From the NCBI GenBank assembly GCA_963809695.1, contig CAWEKI010000006.1:798227-862226 (forward strand): a stretch of 64,000 nucleotides of DNA. Reading direction: 5' to 3'. Source of the DNA: JAGDMJ01 sp963809695. Lineage in GTDB: Bacteria; Bacteroidota; Ignavibacteria; UBA10030; UBA6906. Position numbers and translations under genes: made by a program. Below are positions 34,011-43,605 of the stretch, in pieces. How positions within the stretch are numbered: position 1 is the stretch's first letter; each line of letters starts with the position of its first letter. The notes under the pieces are model-generated. The model made no database searches. It worked only from the letters and a program-made list of their open reading frames with translations, and was not told the DNA's origin.

Positions 34011-37000
34011 ATGCGTTACCTTAGCCTTCTCCTTGCCCTCGGTCTCGTATTCGTCTCCTGCTCAAAGGAAGAATCCGATCAGCTCCGCGTCACTTCTCCG
34101 CTTCCCGAGGGGCTGCTGCCGCAAGACGCCGTCATCACGGTGACATTCTCCCGCGGCGTGGTGCCGCAGGATTCGCTCAACAAGTGGACGGACATGCCGC
34201 TTATCGAGTTTGTTCCGGCGGTCCCCGGGAAATTCGTCTGGCAGGATAGCTCGCGGCTTGTTTTCAGCCCGGACGCACCGTTTGTGGGGGACGCCAAATA
34301 TTCCGGACGGCTGAACACCGATCTGCTCAAAACCCTTGCACGGGCAAAATCGTTCAGTGGACGCTCGGAGTTTGAATTCTCTACCGAAAGGTTCGCACTG
34401 AAGCAGGCCGAGTTCTTCTACGACCGGCTGGGCGAGCAGCGCCAGGTGGGCATCAAGGCGAACCTGATCTTCACCTATGCAGTCAACCCCCAGGATGTGG
34501 CAGCGCATATCAAGCTCACCATCGATGAGAAGGCACAGACGATCTCGCGCGTGGTGACCACCCAGCGCAGCAACGTGATCGCTGTGGACGTGGGCGTTGT
34601 AACGCAGCTGGACAAGGAGCGGGATATTGCCGTTTCGTTCGATGATCAGCTGCTTTCACCGGAGACCAACACGCATGTGTGGATGGAGCGGCCGTTCGTC
34701 TACAAGCTGCCTGCGCTGGGAGAATTGAAGATCTACGGACACGAGGCGGGCTTCGACGGTGCCCAGGGATGGATCCGGGTGCGGACATCACAAGAGGTGG
34801 ATGCTGCCGCTTCACAAGGATTCGTCTCCGTTGAGCCGGTCCGGGAGTACACGGTACAGAGTGATGGACAGTCATTTACCCTGCACGGGAAGTTCGAACC
34901 GGGCACGACATTTCGCCTGCATATCGCCAAGGGACTGCAAAGCGTGCTTGGTGGGCGGACGCAGAACGACTATGATGCCGATATTTTTATAGGGAATATC
35001 ACCCCGTCATTCCGCTTCGCTTCGGAATCGGGCCTCTATATGCTGCTGAGCGGGCAGCGAAACCTCGAGATCAGGACCATCAACATCAACAAACTGAACG
35101 TGCGCGTCAGCCAGGTGTTCCAGAACAATCTCGTCTTCTTCCTGGACGGCGGACGGTATTACGACTATGAGTATTACAGCGAGGGGGATGACGAAGAGGG
35201 AGGCGGAACTTACCGGAGAAAGTTCCGCTACTTGCTCGGCCCGTATGGACGGCAGCTGAGCTTTGACAGCGTCGAGGTCAAAGGTCCCGTGAACCAGGAA
35301 GTGACTATGCAATTCAGCCTTGACCATTATCTGCACACGGGCTACAAAGGGTTCTATCTTGTGGAGATCGCCAATACCGCCGAACCCTGGCGTTCAACGT
35401 CAAAACTGGTCTCCGTTTCGGACATCGGCCTGATCGTCAAAAGGAGCGGGAATGAACTGATGGTCTTTGCCACCAGCCTTGACAACAATGAGCCTCTTTC
35501 GGGCACGGTGATCTCACTTCTTTCCTCCAACAATCAAACCATCGCTTCGGAGAAGACGGACCGTGACGGTGTTGTGCGCTTCACCGACCTGAAGAACCGC
35601 ACGAAAGACTTCCCCCTGAAGCTCGTGACCGCGGAGGCAGAGAACGATTTCAACTTCATCCATCTCGCCGACTACCGCGTGGAGACTTCGCGCTATGACG
35701 TCGCGGGCAAACGCGACGCGGAGAATGTGTATGATGCCATGCTGTATGGAGACAGGAACATTTACCGCCCCGGGGAGCGGGTCTATGTATCCGGGATCGT
35801 TCGGAATCTTACCGAGGCTCTCCCGGCCCGGATGCCGGTGCGCCTGAAGATCATAAATCCGCGCGGCACACTCGTCGCAGAGCAGCAGCATACCCTCAAT
35901 ACCGAGGGCTCATTCGAATCGACGCTGCCCACCCAACCGACGTCGTTCACCGGAGATTACCGGTTTGAGCTGTACACAGGAAATTCTCTTTTCCTCACCT
36001 CGTACAAGGTGAGCGTTGAAGATTTTGTACCCGACCGGCTGAGGATCACGATGAATGCCTCCAGGGAGACCGCGAAGCCCGGCGAGCAGATCCGCTACGA
36101 TTTCCTAGCGCTGAATTTCTTTGGTCCTCCCGCGGCAGGCAGGACGTGGGAGTTTGAGGGGTCGCTCAATCCGATCCCGTTCAAGTCAAGAGCGTTCCCG
36201 GCATTCCGGTTCTTCGACGACGCGGCCAAGAACTATTCCGGGAATCCGACCGTTTTGAATGGCAGAACTGACGACAACGGCAAGGCAGTCGTGGACTTCA
36301 CCCTTCCGGGTGAGCTGACCGCTTCCGGGATCTTACGTGCGCTAGGAAGGGTGGCGGTCTTCGATGAGTCCGGGCGTCCCGTGTACCAGGTCGCGCAAAC
36401 CCTGGTATACCCGAAGAACTACTTTATAGGCATCCTGAATCGGGGAGCATACTATGTAAGCCCGAACACTCCGCAGAAGATGCAGCTGGTTGCCGTGGAT
36501 GCGAACGACCGTCCGATCGATTCGTTCAGGGCCAAGGTGGACATCGTCCGGTATGAATGGCATTCGGTGTTGCGCCAGTTCGGCAAGGACCAGACCCTGC
36601 GCTATGTGTCAGAGCGGCGGGAGGTTCCTGTCCGCTCCGATGTGGTCACACTTGGAACAAAGCCGGTGGAATTCAGCTATTCCGCTCCCCGATCAGGGGA
36701 CTACGCCGTCCGAGTCTCGAAAGAAGGGGACAGCGGCTACAATCAAATCTCCTTCTATTCCTATGACTGGGCAAGCACGGATATCACCTCGTTCGAGGTG
36801 GATCCGGAGGCGCGCGTGGAAGCGGTCCTGGACAAGGCCGTCTACGCTCCAGGGGACAAGGCAAAGATACTTTTCCAGGCTCCTTTCAGCGGAACAATGC
36901 TGGTGACCATCGAGCGGAATCAGGTATTCAGCTACCGTTACCTGAACGTTGTGAACAACGCGGCATCCATGGATCTGACCATCGAAGAGAAGTATCTGCC

Positions 37001-39440
37001 GAACGTCTACATCAGCGCAGTGCTTTTCCGAAAGATCAAGGAGATGAACATTCCTTTGATGGCCGGCCATGGCTTCGTCCCGGTGATGGTGGAGAAGAGG
37101 TCCAACCGGCTCGAGATTGCCATCAGAGCACCTGAGAAGATGCGGCCGAAGACCAAGCAGCTCGTGACGGTCGTGGCCGGTGGTGAGCAGAACGTGTACG
37201 TGACTCTGGCGGCGGTGGATGAAGGCATCTGCCAGGTGAAGAACTACCAGACCCCTGATCCGTATGGATACTTCTATTCCAGGAAGGCCCTCCAGACGGA
37301 GACCTTCGATTTCTTTAAGCATCTCATTCCTGAGCCGGAAAAGAAGGCAGCCCGGAGCAGCACGGGGGGAAGCGATGCGGATATCGGGAAGCGGGTGAAT
37401 CCTCTCGGGGTTCAGCGCTTCAAGCCGGTGGCGATCTGGTCGGGCATCCGGAAGACGAACAGCCGCGGTGAGGTTGAGGTGACCCTGGAGGTTCCCGAAT
37501 TCAACGGCGAACTTCGCCTCATGGCACTGGCGTACAAGGGGGACCGCTTTGGATCTGCGCAGCAGGCGATGAAGGTTGCCGACCCGGTGGTCCTCACGGC
37601 CGCGCTGCCCCGGTTCCTGACCCCCGGCGATTCCATCATCATGCCGATCACGGCGTTCAACACCACGGCAAATGCGGTGTCGCTGAAGTTCGATGTTGAG
37701 ACCTCCGGAGGAGTCTCCCTGGAGACGAAGCCCGCCGTGCTGTCGGTCGACGCAAATCAGGAACGGGCTGTACCGGCAACACTGAAAGCAACGAACCAAA
37801 CCGGCAAGGCAACCGTCAAAGTGCGAACCTCCGCCATGGGAGAGGAGTTGGAGACGATGACGGAGATTCCCGTACGTCCCGCATCGCCATACCTGACCGA
37901 GTCCGTCTTCGGATATGTTGATGGGGGAAATGCTGTTTCACAAGATGTGGGGGAAGCGTTTGTGCCTGAGAGCCGTCGTGCATACCTCTCGATCAGCCCA
38001 TTCCCGGTGGCAAACTTTGCGCGCGAGCTGAAGCATCTTCTCGGGTATCCGCACGGCTGCCTCGAGCAGATAACGTCCAAAGCCTTCCCGCAAATCTATT
38101 TGCGCGATGTTGCCGGGCTGCTTGCCCCGTCGGTTCTCAATACCGGAAGCCCGACCTATTTTGTCAATGAAGCAATTGGCATTATCACTTCGCTGCAGAC
38201 TGCTGATGGTGCGTTCACCTACTGGCCGGGAGGGGGATATTACAATGACTGGAGCACCGTTTATGCGACGCACTTCCTGTTCGAAGCCAGAAAAGCCGGC
38301 TACGCCGTGTCGGACGCGCTGATGAAGCCCGCCCTCGATGCGGTCGCCCGGATCGCGCGCAGCCGGCGGACGCAGGATTACTATGTCTACGAAAACAACA
38401 AGACGGCGGTCCACCGGATTGCAGACAAGAGCGTTGTCTATGCGCTGTACGTCCTTGCTGCAGCGGGAATGCCGGACAAGGCGATCATGGATTTTTACCG
38501 GAGCGAGCGTTATCTGCTCACGACCGACACGCGCTACCTGCTTGCCGGCGCGTTTGCGCTCAGCGGGGACCGGCGGACGTATGGTGACCTGCTTCCGCCC
38601 CAGTTTCAGATGGAGGACGCCGTCCGAACTTCCGGCGGTTGGTTTGACTCCCCCATCCGCGCCAATGCGATCATCTTGAACGTCCTGCTGGAGACCGACC
38701 TGAACAACCCGGCCATTCCCCGGTACATGGAATATCTGGGGCGTCACTATCAGAGCAATGAATGGTGGAGCACGCAGGACGACGCTTTTGTCCTTCTTGC
38801 CTTCGGGAAGGCTGCCCGCATGGCCTCCGGCACGAAGGTGGAGGGCACGGTCAAGGTCGGGAAGAAGGAATATGCGTACCAGGGAGGCACGCAGAGGTTT
38901 GATATCGATCCGTTCGGAAAAACGGTTGCACTTGCCATGAACGGGCAGGGACGGGTCTACTATTCCCTCGTGACGGAGGGGATCCGGTCTGACGGCGCGG
39001 TCCACATGGAGGATCGCAATCTCCAGGTGCGCCGTGAATTCCTTGACAGGTACGGAAACCTCATGAACATCGGGTCGGTCCGGCAGAACGAGCTTATCGT
39101 TGTCCGGGTGACGCTGAACTCGAGCGTCGATCTTCTGGAGAATGTTGCGGTCTCCGACCTGCTCCCGGCCGGATTTGAGGTCGAGAATCCGCGCCTGACG
39201 GAGATGACGAGCTATCCGTTCATCAAGAATGCGTCCCGCCCGGAGTACATGGACATCCGCGACGACCGGATCAATTTCTACACCAGCTTCCGGGGCGGGA
39301 AGAGGCAACAGGTGTTCTACTATGCCGTTCGTGCGGTGACGCAGGGGACGTTCCGGTATGCCCCGATCGTGGCCGAGGCGATGTACGATGGGGCCTACTA
39401 TTCTGCCAGCGGGCAAGCGACAATCCGGGTCGTCCGCTGA
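34011..39440 (+). CDS. yfhM: Bacterial alpha-2-macroglobulin lipoprotein (YfhM-like protease trap)
   Basis: About 1809 residues from ATG 34011; the frame is open to 33900 but that part is not conserved. A lipoprotein signal ends at Cys17 (GLVFVSCSK). MG-type beta domains fill the first 1100 residues, with NVYDAMLYGDRNIYRPGERV in the middle as in the family, then GEVEVTLEVPEFNGELRLMA. The thioester site GCLEQ is intact (Cys1350, Gln1353), so it belongs to the trapping class that binds attacking proteases covalently. It protects the periplasm, probably when the wall is breached, and works with PBP1C, which can repair wall. A papain-like peptidase in the same operon is unusual. Confidence 0.93.
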   Translation: MRYLSLLLALGLVFVSCSKEESDQLRVTSPLPEGLLPQDAVITVTFSRGVVPQDSLNKWTDMPLIEFVPAVPGKFVWQDSSRLVFSPDAPFVGDAKYSGRLNTDLLKTLARAKSFSGRSEFEFSTERFALKQAEFFYDRLGEQRQVGIKANLIFTYAVNPQDVAAHIKLTIDEKAQTISRVVTTQRSNVIAVDVGVVTQLDKERDIAVSFDDQLLSPETNTHVWMERPFVYKLPALGELKIYGHEAGFDGAQGWIRVRTSQEVDAAASQGFVSVEPVREYTVQSDGQSFTLHGKFEPGTTFRLHIAKGLQSVLGGRTQNDYDADIFIGNITPSFRFASESGLYMLLSGQRNLEIRTININKLNVRVSQVFQNNLVFFLDGGRYYDYEYYSEGDDEEGGGTYRRKFRYLLGPYGRQLSFDSVEVKGPVNQEVTMQFSLDHYLHTGYKGFYLVEIANTAEPWRSTSKLVSVSDIGLIVKRSGNELMVFATSLDNNEPLSGTVISLLSSNNQTIASEKTDRDGVVRFTDLKNRTKDFPLKLVTAEAENDFNFIHLADYRVETSRYDVAGKRDAENVYDAMLYGDRNIYRPGERVYVSGIVRNLTEALPARMPVRLKIINPRGTLVAEQQHTLNTEGSFESTLPTQPTSFTGDYRFELYTGNSLFLTSYKVSVEDFVPDRLRITMNASRETAKPGEQIRYDFLALNFFGPPAAGRTWEFEGSLNPIPFKSRAFPAFRFFDDAAKNYSGNPTVLNGRTDDNGKAVVDFTLPGELTASGILRALGRVAVFDESGRPVYQVAQTLVYPKNYFIGILNRGAYYVSPNTPQKMQLVAVDANDRPIDSFRAKVDIVRYEWHSVLRQFGKDQTLRYVSERREVPVRSDVVTLGTKPVEFSYSAPRSGDYAVRVSKEGDSGYNQISFYSYDWASTDITSFEVDPEARVEAVLDKAVYAPGDKAKILFQAPFSGTMLVTIERNQVFSYRYLNVVNNAASMDLTIEEKYLPNVYISAVLFRKIKEMNIPLMAGHGFVPVMVEKRSNRLEIAIRAPEKMRPKTKQLVTVVAGGEQNVYVTLAAVDEGICQVKNYQTPDPYGYFYSRKALQTETFDFFKHLIPEPEKKAARSSTGGSDADIGKRVNPLGVQRFKPVAIWSGIRKTNSRGEVEVTLEVPEFNGELRLMALAYKGDRFGSAQQAMKVADPVVLTAALPRFLTPGDSIIMPITAFNTTANAVSLKFDVETSGGVSLETKPAVLSVDANQERAVPATLKATNQTGKATVKVRTSAMGEELETMTEIPVRPASPYLTESVFGYVDGGNAVSQDVGEAFVPESRRAYLSISPFPVANFARELKHLLGYPHGCLEQITSKAFPQIYLRDVAGLLAPSVLNTGSPTYFVNEAIGIITSLQTADGAFTYWPGGGYYNDWSTVYATHFLFEARKAGYAVSDALMKPALDAVARIARSRRTQDYYVYENNKTAVHRIADKSVVYALYVLAAAGMPDKAIMDFYRSERYLLTTDTRYLLAGAFALSGDRRTYGDLLPPQFQMEDAVRTSGGWFDSPIRANAIILNVLLETDLNNPAIPRYMEYLGRHYQSNEWWSTQDDAFVLLAFGKAARMASGTKVEGTVKVGKKEYAYQGGTQRFDIDPFGKTVALAMNGQGRVYYSLVTEGIRSDGAVHMEDRNLQVRREFLDRYGNLMNIGSVRQNELIVVRVTLNSSVDLLENVAVSDLLPAGFEVENPRLTEMTSYPFIKNASRPEYMDIRDDRINFYTSFRGGKRQQVFYYAVRAVTQGTFRYAPIVAEAMYDGAYYSASGQATIRVVR

Positions 39441-39483
39441 TGTAAGGTGCTTTATGAACCGGGCACATCGCTCTCGTGTTGTC

Positions 39484-39508
39484 GTCCTGAAATGCTCTTG
39501 TTCAGGAC
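39484..39508 (+). terminator. Hairpin after the alpha-2-macroglobulin gene
   Basis: GTCCTGAA (39484-39491) pairs perfectly with TTCAGGAC (39501-39508) around nine bases, 44 bases past the stop. The following sequence has only GGTTTTCC, so it is a weak intrinsic terminator at best. Confidence 0.4.
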
Positions 39509-39531
39509 CCATCACCAGTTGGGGGGTTTTC

Positions 39532-39580
39532 CGGGGTCAGACCGGGGACAGGTCAGGGTCAGACCCTGGTCTGACCCCGT
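39532..39580. repeat. GGGGTCAG-type repeats with a perfect 22-base palindrome
   Basis: GGGTCAGACC (39556-39565) and GGTCTGACCC (39568-39577) form a perfect inverted repeat with a two-base centre. Just upstream GGGGTCAGACC and CAGGTCAG repeat the same words. It lies between the alpha-2-macroglobulin gene and the BNR-repeat gene. The rest of this 234-base gap holds no gene. Confidence 0.6.
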
Positions 39581-39674
39581 GTTGTCTCTCCGGGTCCCGG
39601 CCCCATGAGCGGGGAGAACGAGAACTAAGGCTTACAGGGCCGAGCGATCTACTTTTCACAGCAAGAGGGGGAAC

Positions 39675-41246
39675 ATGAGAATCAGCGGATACCTACTGTT
39701 CGCGTTCCTGCTGCCTGGCATGCTTTGCGGCCAAATCCAAAATGTAAGGGTCGACGCTCCGGGTAGCAATGCTCCGGAGGAAGTCACGATCGCAGTCAAC
39801 CCGGCCAATCCGGAGAACCTTGCCGCTGGCTCGAACCTCAACTACTACTTCTATTCGAAGGATGGAGGGAACAGCTGGTCGCAGGGAACGCTTCGCTCCA
39901 CCTGGGGAGTCTGGGGGGACCCGTGCGTCGCATTCGACAGCAAGGGCAATCTCTTTTACGCGCATTTGTCTCAGGGCATCGGGGGGTACTGGTTGGATCG
40001 CATCATTGTGCAGAAATCCACCGATGGGGGAGTCACATGGGACAGTGGTGCGGGGGTAGGCTATAATCCTCCGCTGCGACAGCAAGACAAAGAGTGGATC
40101 GGGGTAGATCTCACCCACTCTCCCTATCACGACGATCTCTACATGGCCTGGACGCAGTTTGATGCATATGGAAGCACGAATCCGTTGGACAGCACGCGCA
40201 TCCTTCTGTCGCGCTCTACTGATGCCGGCGCCAGCTGGTCAGCACCGCTCCGGGTGAGCGACCGTGCGGGCGATTGTCTCGACAGCGACAGTACGGTTGA
40301 AGGGGCTGTCCCGGCCGTCGGGCCGGATGGGGAAGTATATGTCAGTTGGTCCGGGCCGCTCGGCATCATGTTTGACAAGTCTCTTGATGGCGGGGTGACG
40401 TTCGGCCGCGATATCTTTGTGACATCGCAACCCGGGGGTTGGGATTTTGACGTGCCGGGTATCTATCGCGCCAACGGCATGCCGATCACCGCGTGCGACG
40501 TCAGTAATTCAAGCCACCGAGGGACAATTTATGTATGCTGGTCAGACCAGCGGAACGGGGTAGATAATACGGACGTCTTTCTGGTTCACTCCACAGATGG
40601 AGGCACAGCATGGAGTTCCCCCGCACGAGTGAATGATGACACGGTTGCCGCGCAGCAATTCTTTACCTGGATGACCATCGATCAGAGCACGGGCTATCTC
40701 TATTTTGTCTTCTACGACAGGAGGGGCACAACGGGGGATGCCACAGATGTCTATTGCGCCCGCTCCACTGACGGGGGGCAGACTTTCGCGAACTTCAAGG
40801 TGAGCGAATCCTCCTTCACGCCGACCAAGGGGGTTTTCTTCGGGGACTACATCAATATTGCCGCCGCCAATGGACGGGTCTATCCCATCTGGATGCGATT
40901 GGACGCGAATGTGCTCAGTGTCTGGACGGCGCCGATCACAGAGCCCACTGGAATCGCCGAACAAACGAGCGAGCCGGAGCAAAAGAGCTTCGCACTGTTG
41001 CAGAACTATCCGAACCCGTTCAATCCAAACACAGTAGTCAGAAGTCAGTTGTCAGTAGCCGGTCATGTAAAGCTGGCTGTCTACGATATGCTGGGCCGGG
41101 AGGTCGCCGTGCTCGTGGACGGACAAAGAGCGGCGGGGAGCTATCAGGACACCTTTGATGGCACTGCACTTGCAAACGGGACGTACTTCTATAGACTCAC
41201 GGCAGGAAGCTTCGTACAGACGCAAAAGGCCCTCTTGGTGAAATGA
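39675..41246 (+). CDS. Secreted sialidase-like BNR-repeat protein with type IX sorting domain
   Basis: The protein has 523 residues with signal peptide GYLLFAFLLPGMLCGQ. At least six Asp-box (BNR) motifs occur: SKDGGNSW, STDGGVTW, STDAGASW, SLDGGVTF, STDGGTAW and STDGGQTF. These mark a six-bladed beta propeller of the sialidase/exo-alpha type. Catalytic sialidase residues (Arg triad, Tyr/Glu) cannot be confirmed by eye, so enzymatic activity is open. The C-terminus is a sorting domain, LLQNYPNPFNPNT, AVYDMLGREVAVLVDG and ANGTYFYRLTAGS, so it is exported by the type IX system. Stand-alone gene with its own upstream repeat region. Confidence 0.86.
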   Translation: MRISGYLLFAFLLPGMLCGQIQNVRVDAPGSNAPEEVTIAVNPANPENLAAGSNLNYYFYSKDGGNSWSQGTLRSTWGVWGDPCVAFDSKGNLFYAHLSQGIGGYWLDRIIVQKSTDGGVTWDSGAGVGYNPPLRQQDKEWIGVDLTHSPYHDDLYMAWTQFDAYGSTNPLDSTRILLSRSTDAGASWSAPLRVSDRAGDCLDSDSTVEGAVPAVGPDGEVYVSWSGPLGIMFDKSLDGGVTFGRDIFVTSQPGGWDFDVPGIYRANGMPITACDVSNSSHRGTIYVCWSDQRNGVDNTDVFLVHSTDGGTAWSSPARVNDDTVAAQQFFTWMTIDQSTGYLYFVFYDRRGTTGDATDVYCARSTDGGQTFANFKVSESSFTPTKGVFFGDYINIAAANGRVYPIWMRLDANVLSVWTAPITEPTGIAEQTSEPEQKSFALLQNYPNPFNPNTVVRSQLSVAGHVKLAVYDMLGREVAVLVDGQRAAGSYQDTFDGTALANGTYFYRLTAGSFVQTQKALLVK

Positions 41247-41392
41247 CAGGTTTCTTGCGGTCATCTGTCGAGACGGAAGTGTTTCAAAGGCGCAACCAGC
41301 GTGTTGATTTGACGTACAATTGAACGGAGGCCCACGCTTGTGCGGTGACCGTCGTTCTTGTCCCTTTGCAGAAGTCAATAAGGAGGCATCTC

Positions 41393-42304
41393 ATGAAATC
41401 CGGCCGGCTATTCTGGGGGGTGCTGTTCGTAGCACTTGGAATCTTCTGGTTGCTGGAGCGTATGGACATCTTCACTGTAGAGTGGGGTTGGATCTGGAAG
41501 TTCTGGCCCCTTATTCTTGTGGTGTGGGGTGCCGTCATCCTGCTCGGGAATAAGCAGCCGGGGAAGACGCTGGTCGTCGTGCTGTTGGCCCTGGGAGTGG
41601 CCGTCTTCATGCTGGGTGCCTTCAACTTCGGGTGGACCTGGCATTCTCACGACTGGCGGGCCAATGCCACTGAATACGATCAGGAACTGAGCAAGCCGTA
41701 CGATTCGACGGTGCACCGTGCTTCCTTCATGTTTCACTCTGGTGCGGGTTCATTCGTCCTTAGGGACACAACGAGCCAGCTTTTTGAAGCCTCTACCCAT
41801 ACAAGCATCGGGCGGTACGTCTGCGAAGCAGAGAAGACAGAAGACATGGAGCGCGTGAACTTGCGGCTGGAAGGAAACCAGCATCGCTGGTGGGGCGGAC
41901 GCTTGAGCAACCAGGCGCGCATCCGCTTGAATCCTGCCCCCGTGTGGGATATGCGATTCGATGTTGGCGCGTCCTCCCTGGATGTCGATCTCTCCCGGTA
42001 TACAGTAGAGCGTGTTGTCGTTTCAGCTGGCGCAGCGAGGATCAAGCTGACCCTCGGCGACAGGGCCGATGTGGCTCATGTTTCAGTGAAATCGGGCGTA
42101 TCGTCGTTGCAGGTGCAGATTCCTGATTCCGTGGGGTGTGAAATCCGCGCCGAGACTCCAATGTCACGGAAGGATTTCCACGGATTCACGAAGATCGACT
42201 CGGGAGTCTACCAGACGGAAAACTTTGAGAGCGCGGGAAAGAAAATCTACATCGATGTGCACGCGGGGGTGTCGAACTTAAGCGTGAGACGGATCGGAGC
42301 GTAG
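41393..42304 (+). CDS. LiaF-like membrane protein (DUF5668 N-terminus, beta-helical toastrack C-terminus)
   Basis: 303 residues from ATG 41393, six bases after AAGGAGG. Four hydrophobic segments occupy the first 95 residues (LFWGVLFVALGIFWLLER; WKFWPLILVVWGAVILLG; VVVLLALGVAVFMLGAF), a DUF5668-like bundle. The rest is beta-rich, with repeating stretches such as WDMRFDVGASSLDVDLSRY and VSVKSGVSSLQVQIPDS, as in the LiaF/YvlB toastrack fold. Family members sense or damp envelope stress. No LiaRS-type kinase pair is adjacent, so the partner is unknown. Confidence 0.8.
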   Translation: MKSGRLFWGVLFVALGIFWLLERMDIFTVEWGWIWKFWPLILVVWGAVILLGNKQPGKTLVVVLLALGVAVFMLGAFNFGWTWHSHDWRANATEYDQELSKPYDSTVHRASFMFHSGAGSFVLRDTTSQLFEASTHTSIGRYVCEAEKTEDMERVNLRLEGNQHRWWGGRLSNQARIRLNPAPVWDMRFDVGASSLDVDLSRYTVERVVVSAGAARIKLTLGDRADVAHVSVKSGVSSLQVQIPDSVGCEIRAETPMSRKDFHGFTKIDSGVYQTENFESAGKKIYIDVHAGVSNLSVRRIGA

Positions 42305-42390
42305 GAACCAAAGCTGACTGAACATAGAGTGGGAGCACGGCATGCCGTGTCCCGACAGGAATTTTGGACGGTGTCGTGGGAGGAAGGGAT

Positions 42391-42885
42391 TCAATGCTTC
42401 TGCATCTCCTCGAACATTCCCGTCTTCCGGTTCTTCCGGACGTTGTTCCACGGAAAGTACCTGCCGTTCATAGCAATATAGACCCCATGAGGAAGCGTCT
42501 GTACGAATGCCAGCGCGCTGCCGAGATTGAAGAGTCCGTCGGAACTTCCAAATTTGTACGGGACCAAGGCGCCGGTGAGAACAATAGTCTTCGGAAGTCC
42601 GGCCTCTCCGAGAGCCCGAGCCGTGACCTCCATCGTATCTGTGCCATGGGTGATGAGCACTCGTTCTTCCTCCGCATTCCGGGATTCCGCGATGATCTTC
42701 TTCCGATGCTCATCGGTCATGTCCAGACTGTCGATCATCATCAGGGATGTGACGGCCACGTCAACCCGTGAGCGGCCGAGGGTGAGCATTTCGGGAAGGT
42801 GGGTGTTCTTAAAGAAGAGGGTACCGTCCAGCTCGTTATATTCTTTGTCGAATGTGCCGCCAGTAATGATGATGCGGATGCGCAT
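42391..42885 (-). CDS. Single-domain asparaginase-family protein
   Basis: 164 residues, about half the length of a normal L-asparaginase. It keeps both active-site threonine segments: IIITGGTFDKEY at the N-terminus and LITHGTDTMEVTARAL with the Thr-Asp-Lys-type site (the later Lys is in GLPKTIVLTGALVP). The C-terminal asparaginase domain is absent, but the frame ends normally after RKTGMFEEMQKH. This matches a known group of short asparaginase-domain proteins rather than a broken gene. Activity on asparagine is not proven for that group. Confidence 0.82.
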   Translation of the reverse strand: MRIRIIITGGTFDKEYNELDGTLFFKNTHLPEMLTLGRSRVDVAVTSLMMIDSLDMTDEHRKKIIAESRNAEEERVLITHGTDTMEVTARALGEAGLPKTIVLTGALVPYKFGSSDGLFNLGSALAFVQTLPHGVYIAMNGRYFPWNNVRKNRKTGMFEEMQKH

Positions 42886-43010
42886 GAGTGGGAATGGCGA
42901 TGATTATCAGGATGACCGAGGACTCGCATGCTGTCATTGCTTCGTTAGAAAAGACGCTCCTCGCAATGACCTCCGCTATTCTAAGAGAGCCTCATGAGTC
43001 GTTCTAAACG

Positions 43011-43055
43011 AAAAACTCCGCACCCGTCTCCAGCGAAAGACGGTGTGCGGAGTTT
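43011..43055 (-). terminator. Intrinsic terminator of the cold-shock gene
   Basis: Read on the minus strand, AAACTCCGCAC begins a near-perfect stem closed by GTGCGGAGTTT, continued inside by CGTCT/AGACG pairs, and is followed by TTCGTTT. It begins 16 bases after the stop of the cold-shock gene. Strong stem plus T-run: good intrinsic terminator. Confidence 0.82.
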
Positions 43056-43070
43056 GATGGTTCAGTGAGC

Positions 43071-43271
43071 CTAGACTTTGCGGACGTTCGCAGCCTGCAG
43101 ACCCTTCGGGCCTTTCTCAACATCGAACTCTACGGTGTCACCTTCATTCAGGTTTCTGTACCCTTCGCCGACAATCGCTTTGAAGTGCACAAATACATCC
43201 TCACCGCCGTTGCGAGAAATGAAGCCGTAACCCTTGGCTCCATTGAACCACTTGACTGTTCCCTTCTCCAT
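43071..43271 (-). CDS. cspA: Cold-shock protein (CspA family RNA chaperone)
   Basis: 66 residues, a single cold-shock domain. It has GTVKWFNGAKGYGFI, RNP1 KGYGFISR, RNP2 DVFVHF and the ending GPKGLQAANVRKV. It binds single-stranded RNA or DNA and melts structure. AGGAAUG-like sequence lies before the start. The 330 bases upstream contain no gene, so a long leader is likely, as for other csp genes, and an intrinsic terminator follows the stop. Confidence 0.95.
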   Translation of the reverse strand: MEKGTVKWFNGAKGYGFISRNGGEDVFVHFKAIVGEGYRNLNEGDTVEFDVEKGPKGLQAANVRKV

Positions 43272-43605
43272 GGAACATTCCTTTCTTTATAGATTTGAAT
43301 ACCCGGCTCGGGCCGGGACGGTGTACGCCGAGATCACTGGCTCTTAAAACGAAAAATCGCATTCAATGGCAATAAGTTCCTTCCTGCACCATCGAACACG
43401 ATTTCGACTGCTGGCGACACTTACCTGAATGACATTGTAACGGTACATCACCACGATGCTTAAAAGCGCAAGAACGGTGTACTGCACGGCAAATCTAATA
43501 ACCATCTTTTAAAGATGCAAGCTTTTTCTTTACAATTTATCAAGTATTTCAACCCACGGCTTCGGGAGTAGTTGAAAAACCGCAAAAACGCCCAGAAAAC
43601 GGCAC
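43272..43605 (-). other. Gene-free region; probable cold-shock leader
   Basis: No coding sequence is seen in these 330 bases. The part next to cspA contains CCCGGCTCGGGCCGGG (43302-43318), which can fold, and would lie in a long 5' leader of the minus-strand cspA transcript. The far part is AT-rich and follows the stop of the POT-like transporter gene. Leader function is inferred from position only. Confidence 0.4.

Noticed and set aside
42391..42885. Short asparaginase as a truncated pseudogene
   Set aside because: The frame has a normal start and end, both threonine motifs are kept, and short single-domain members of this family are known.
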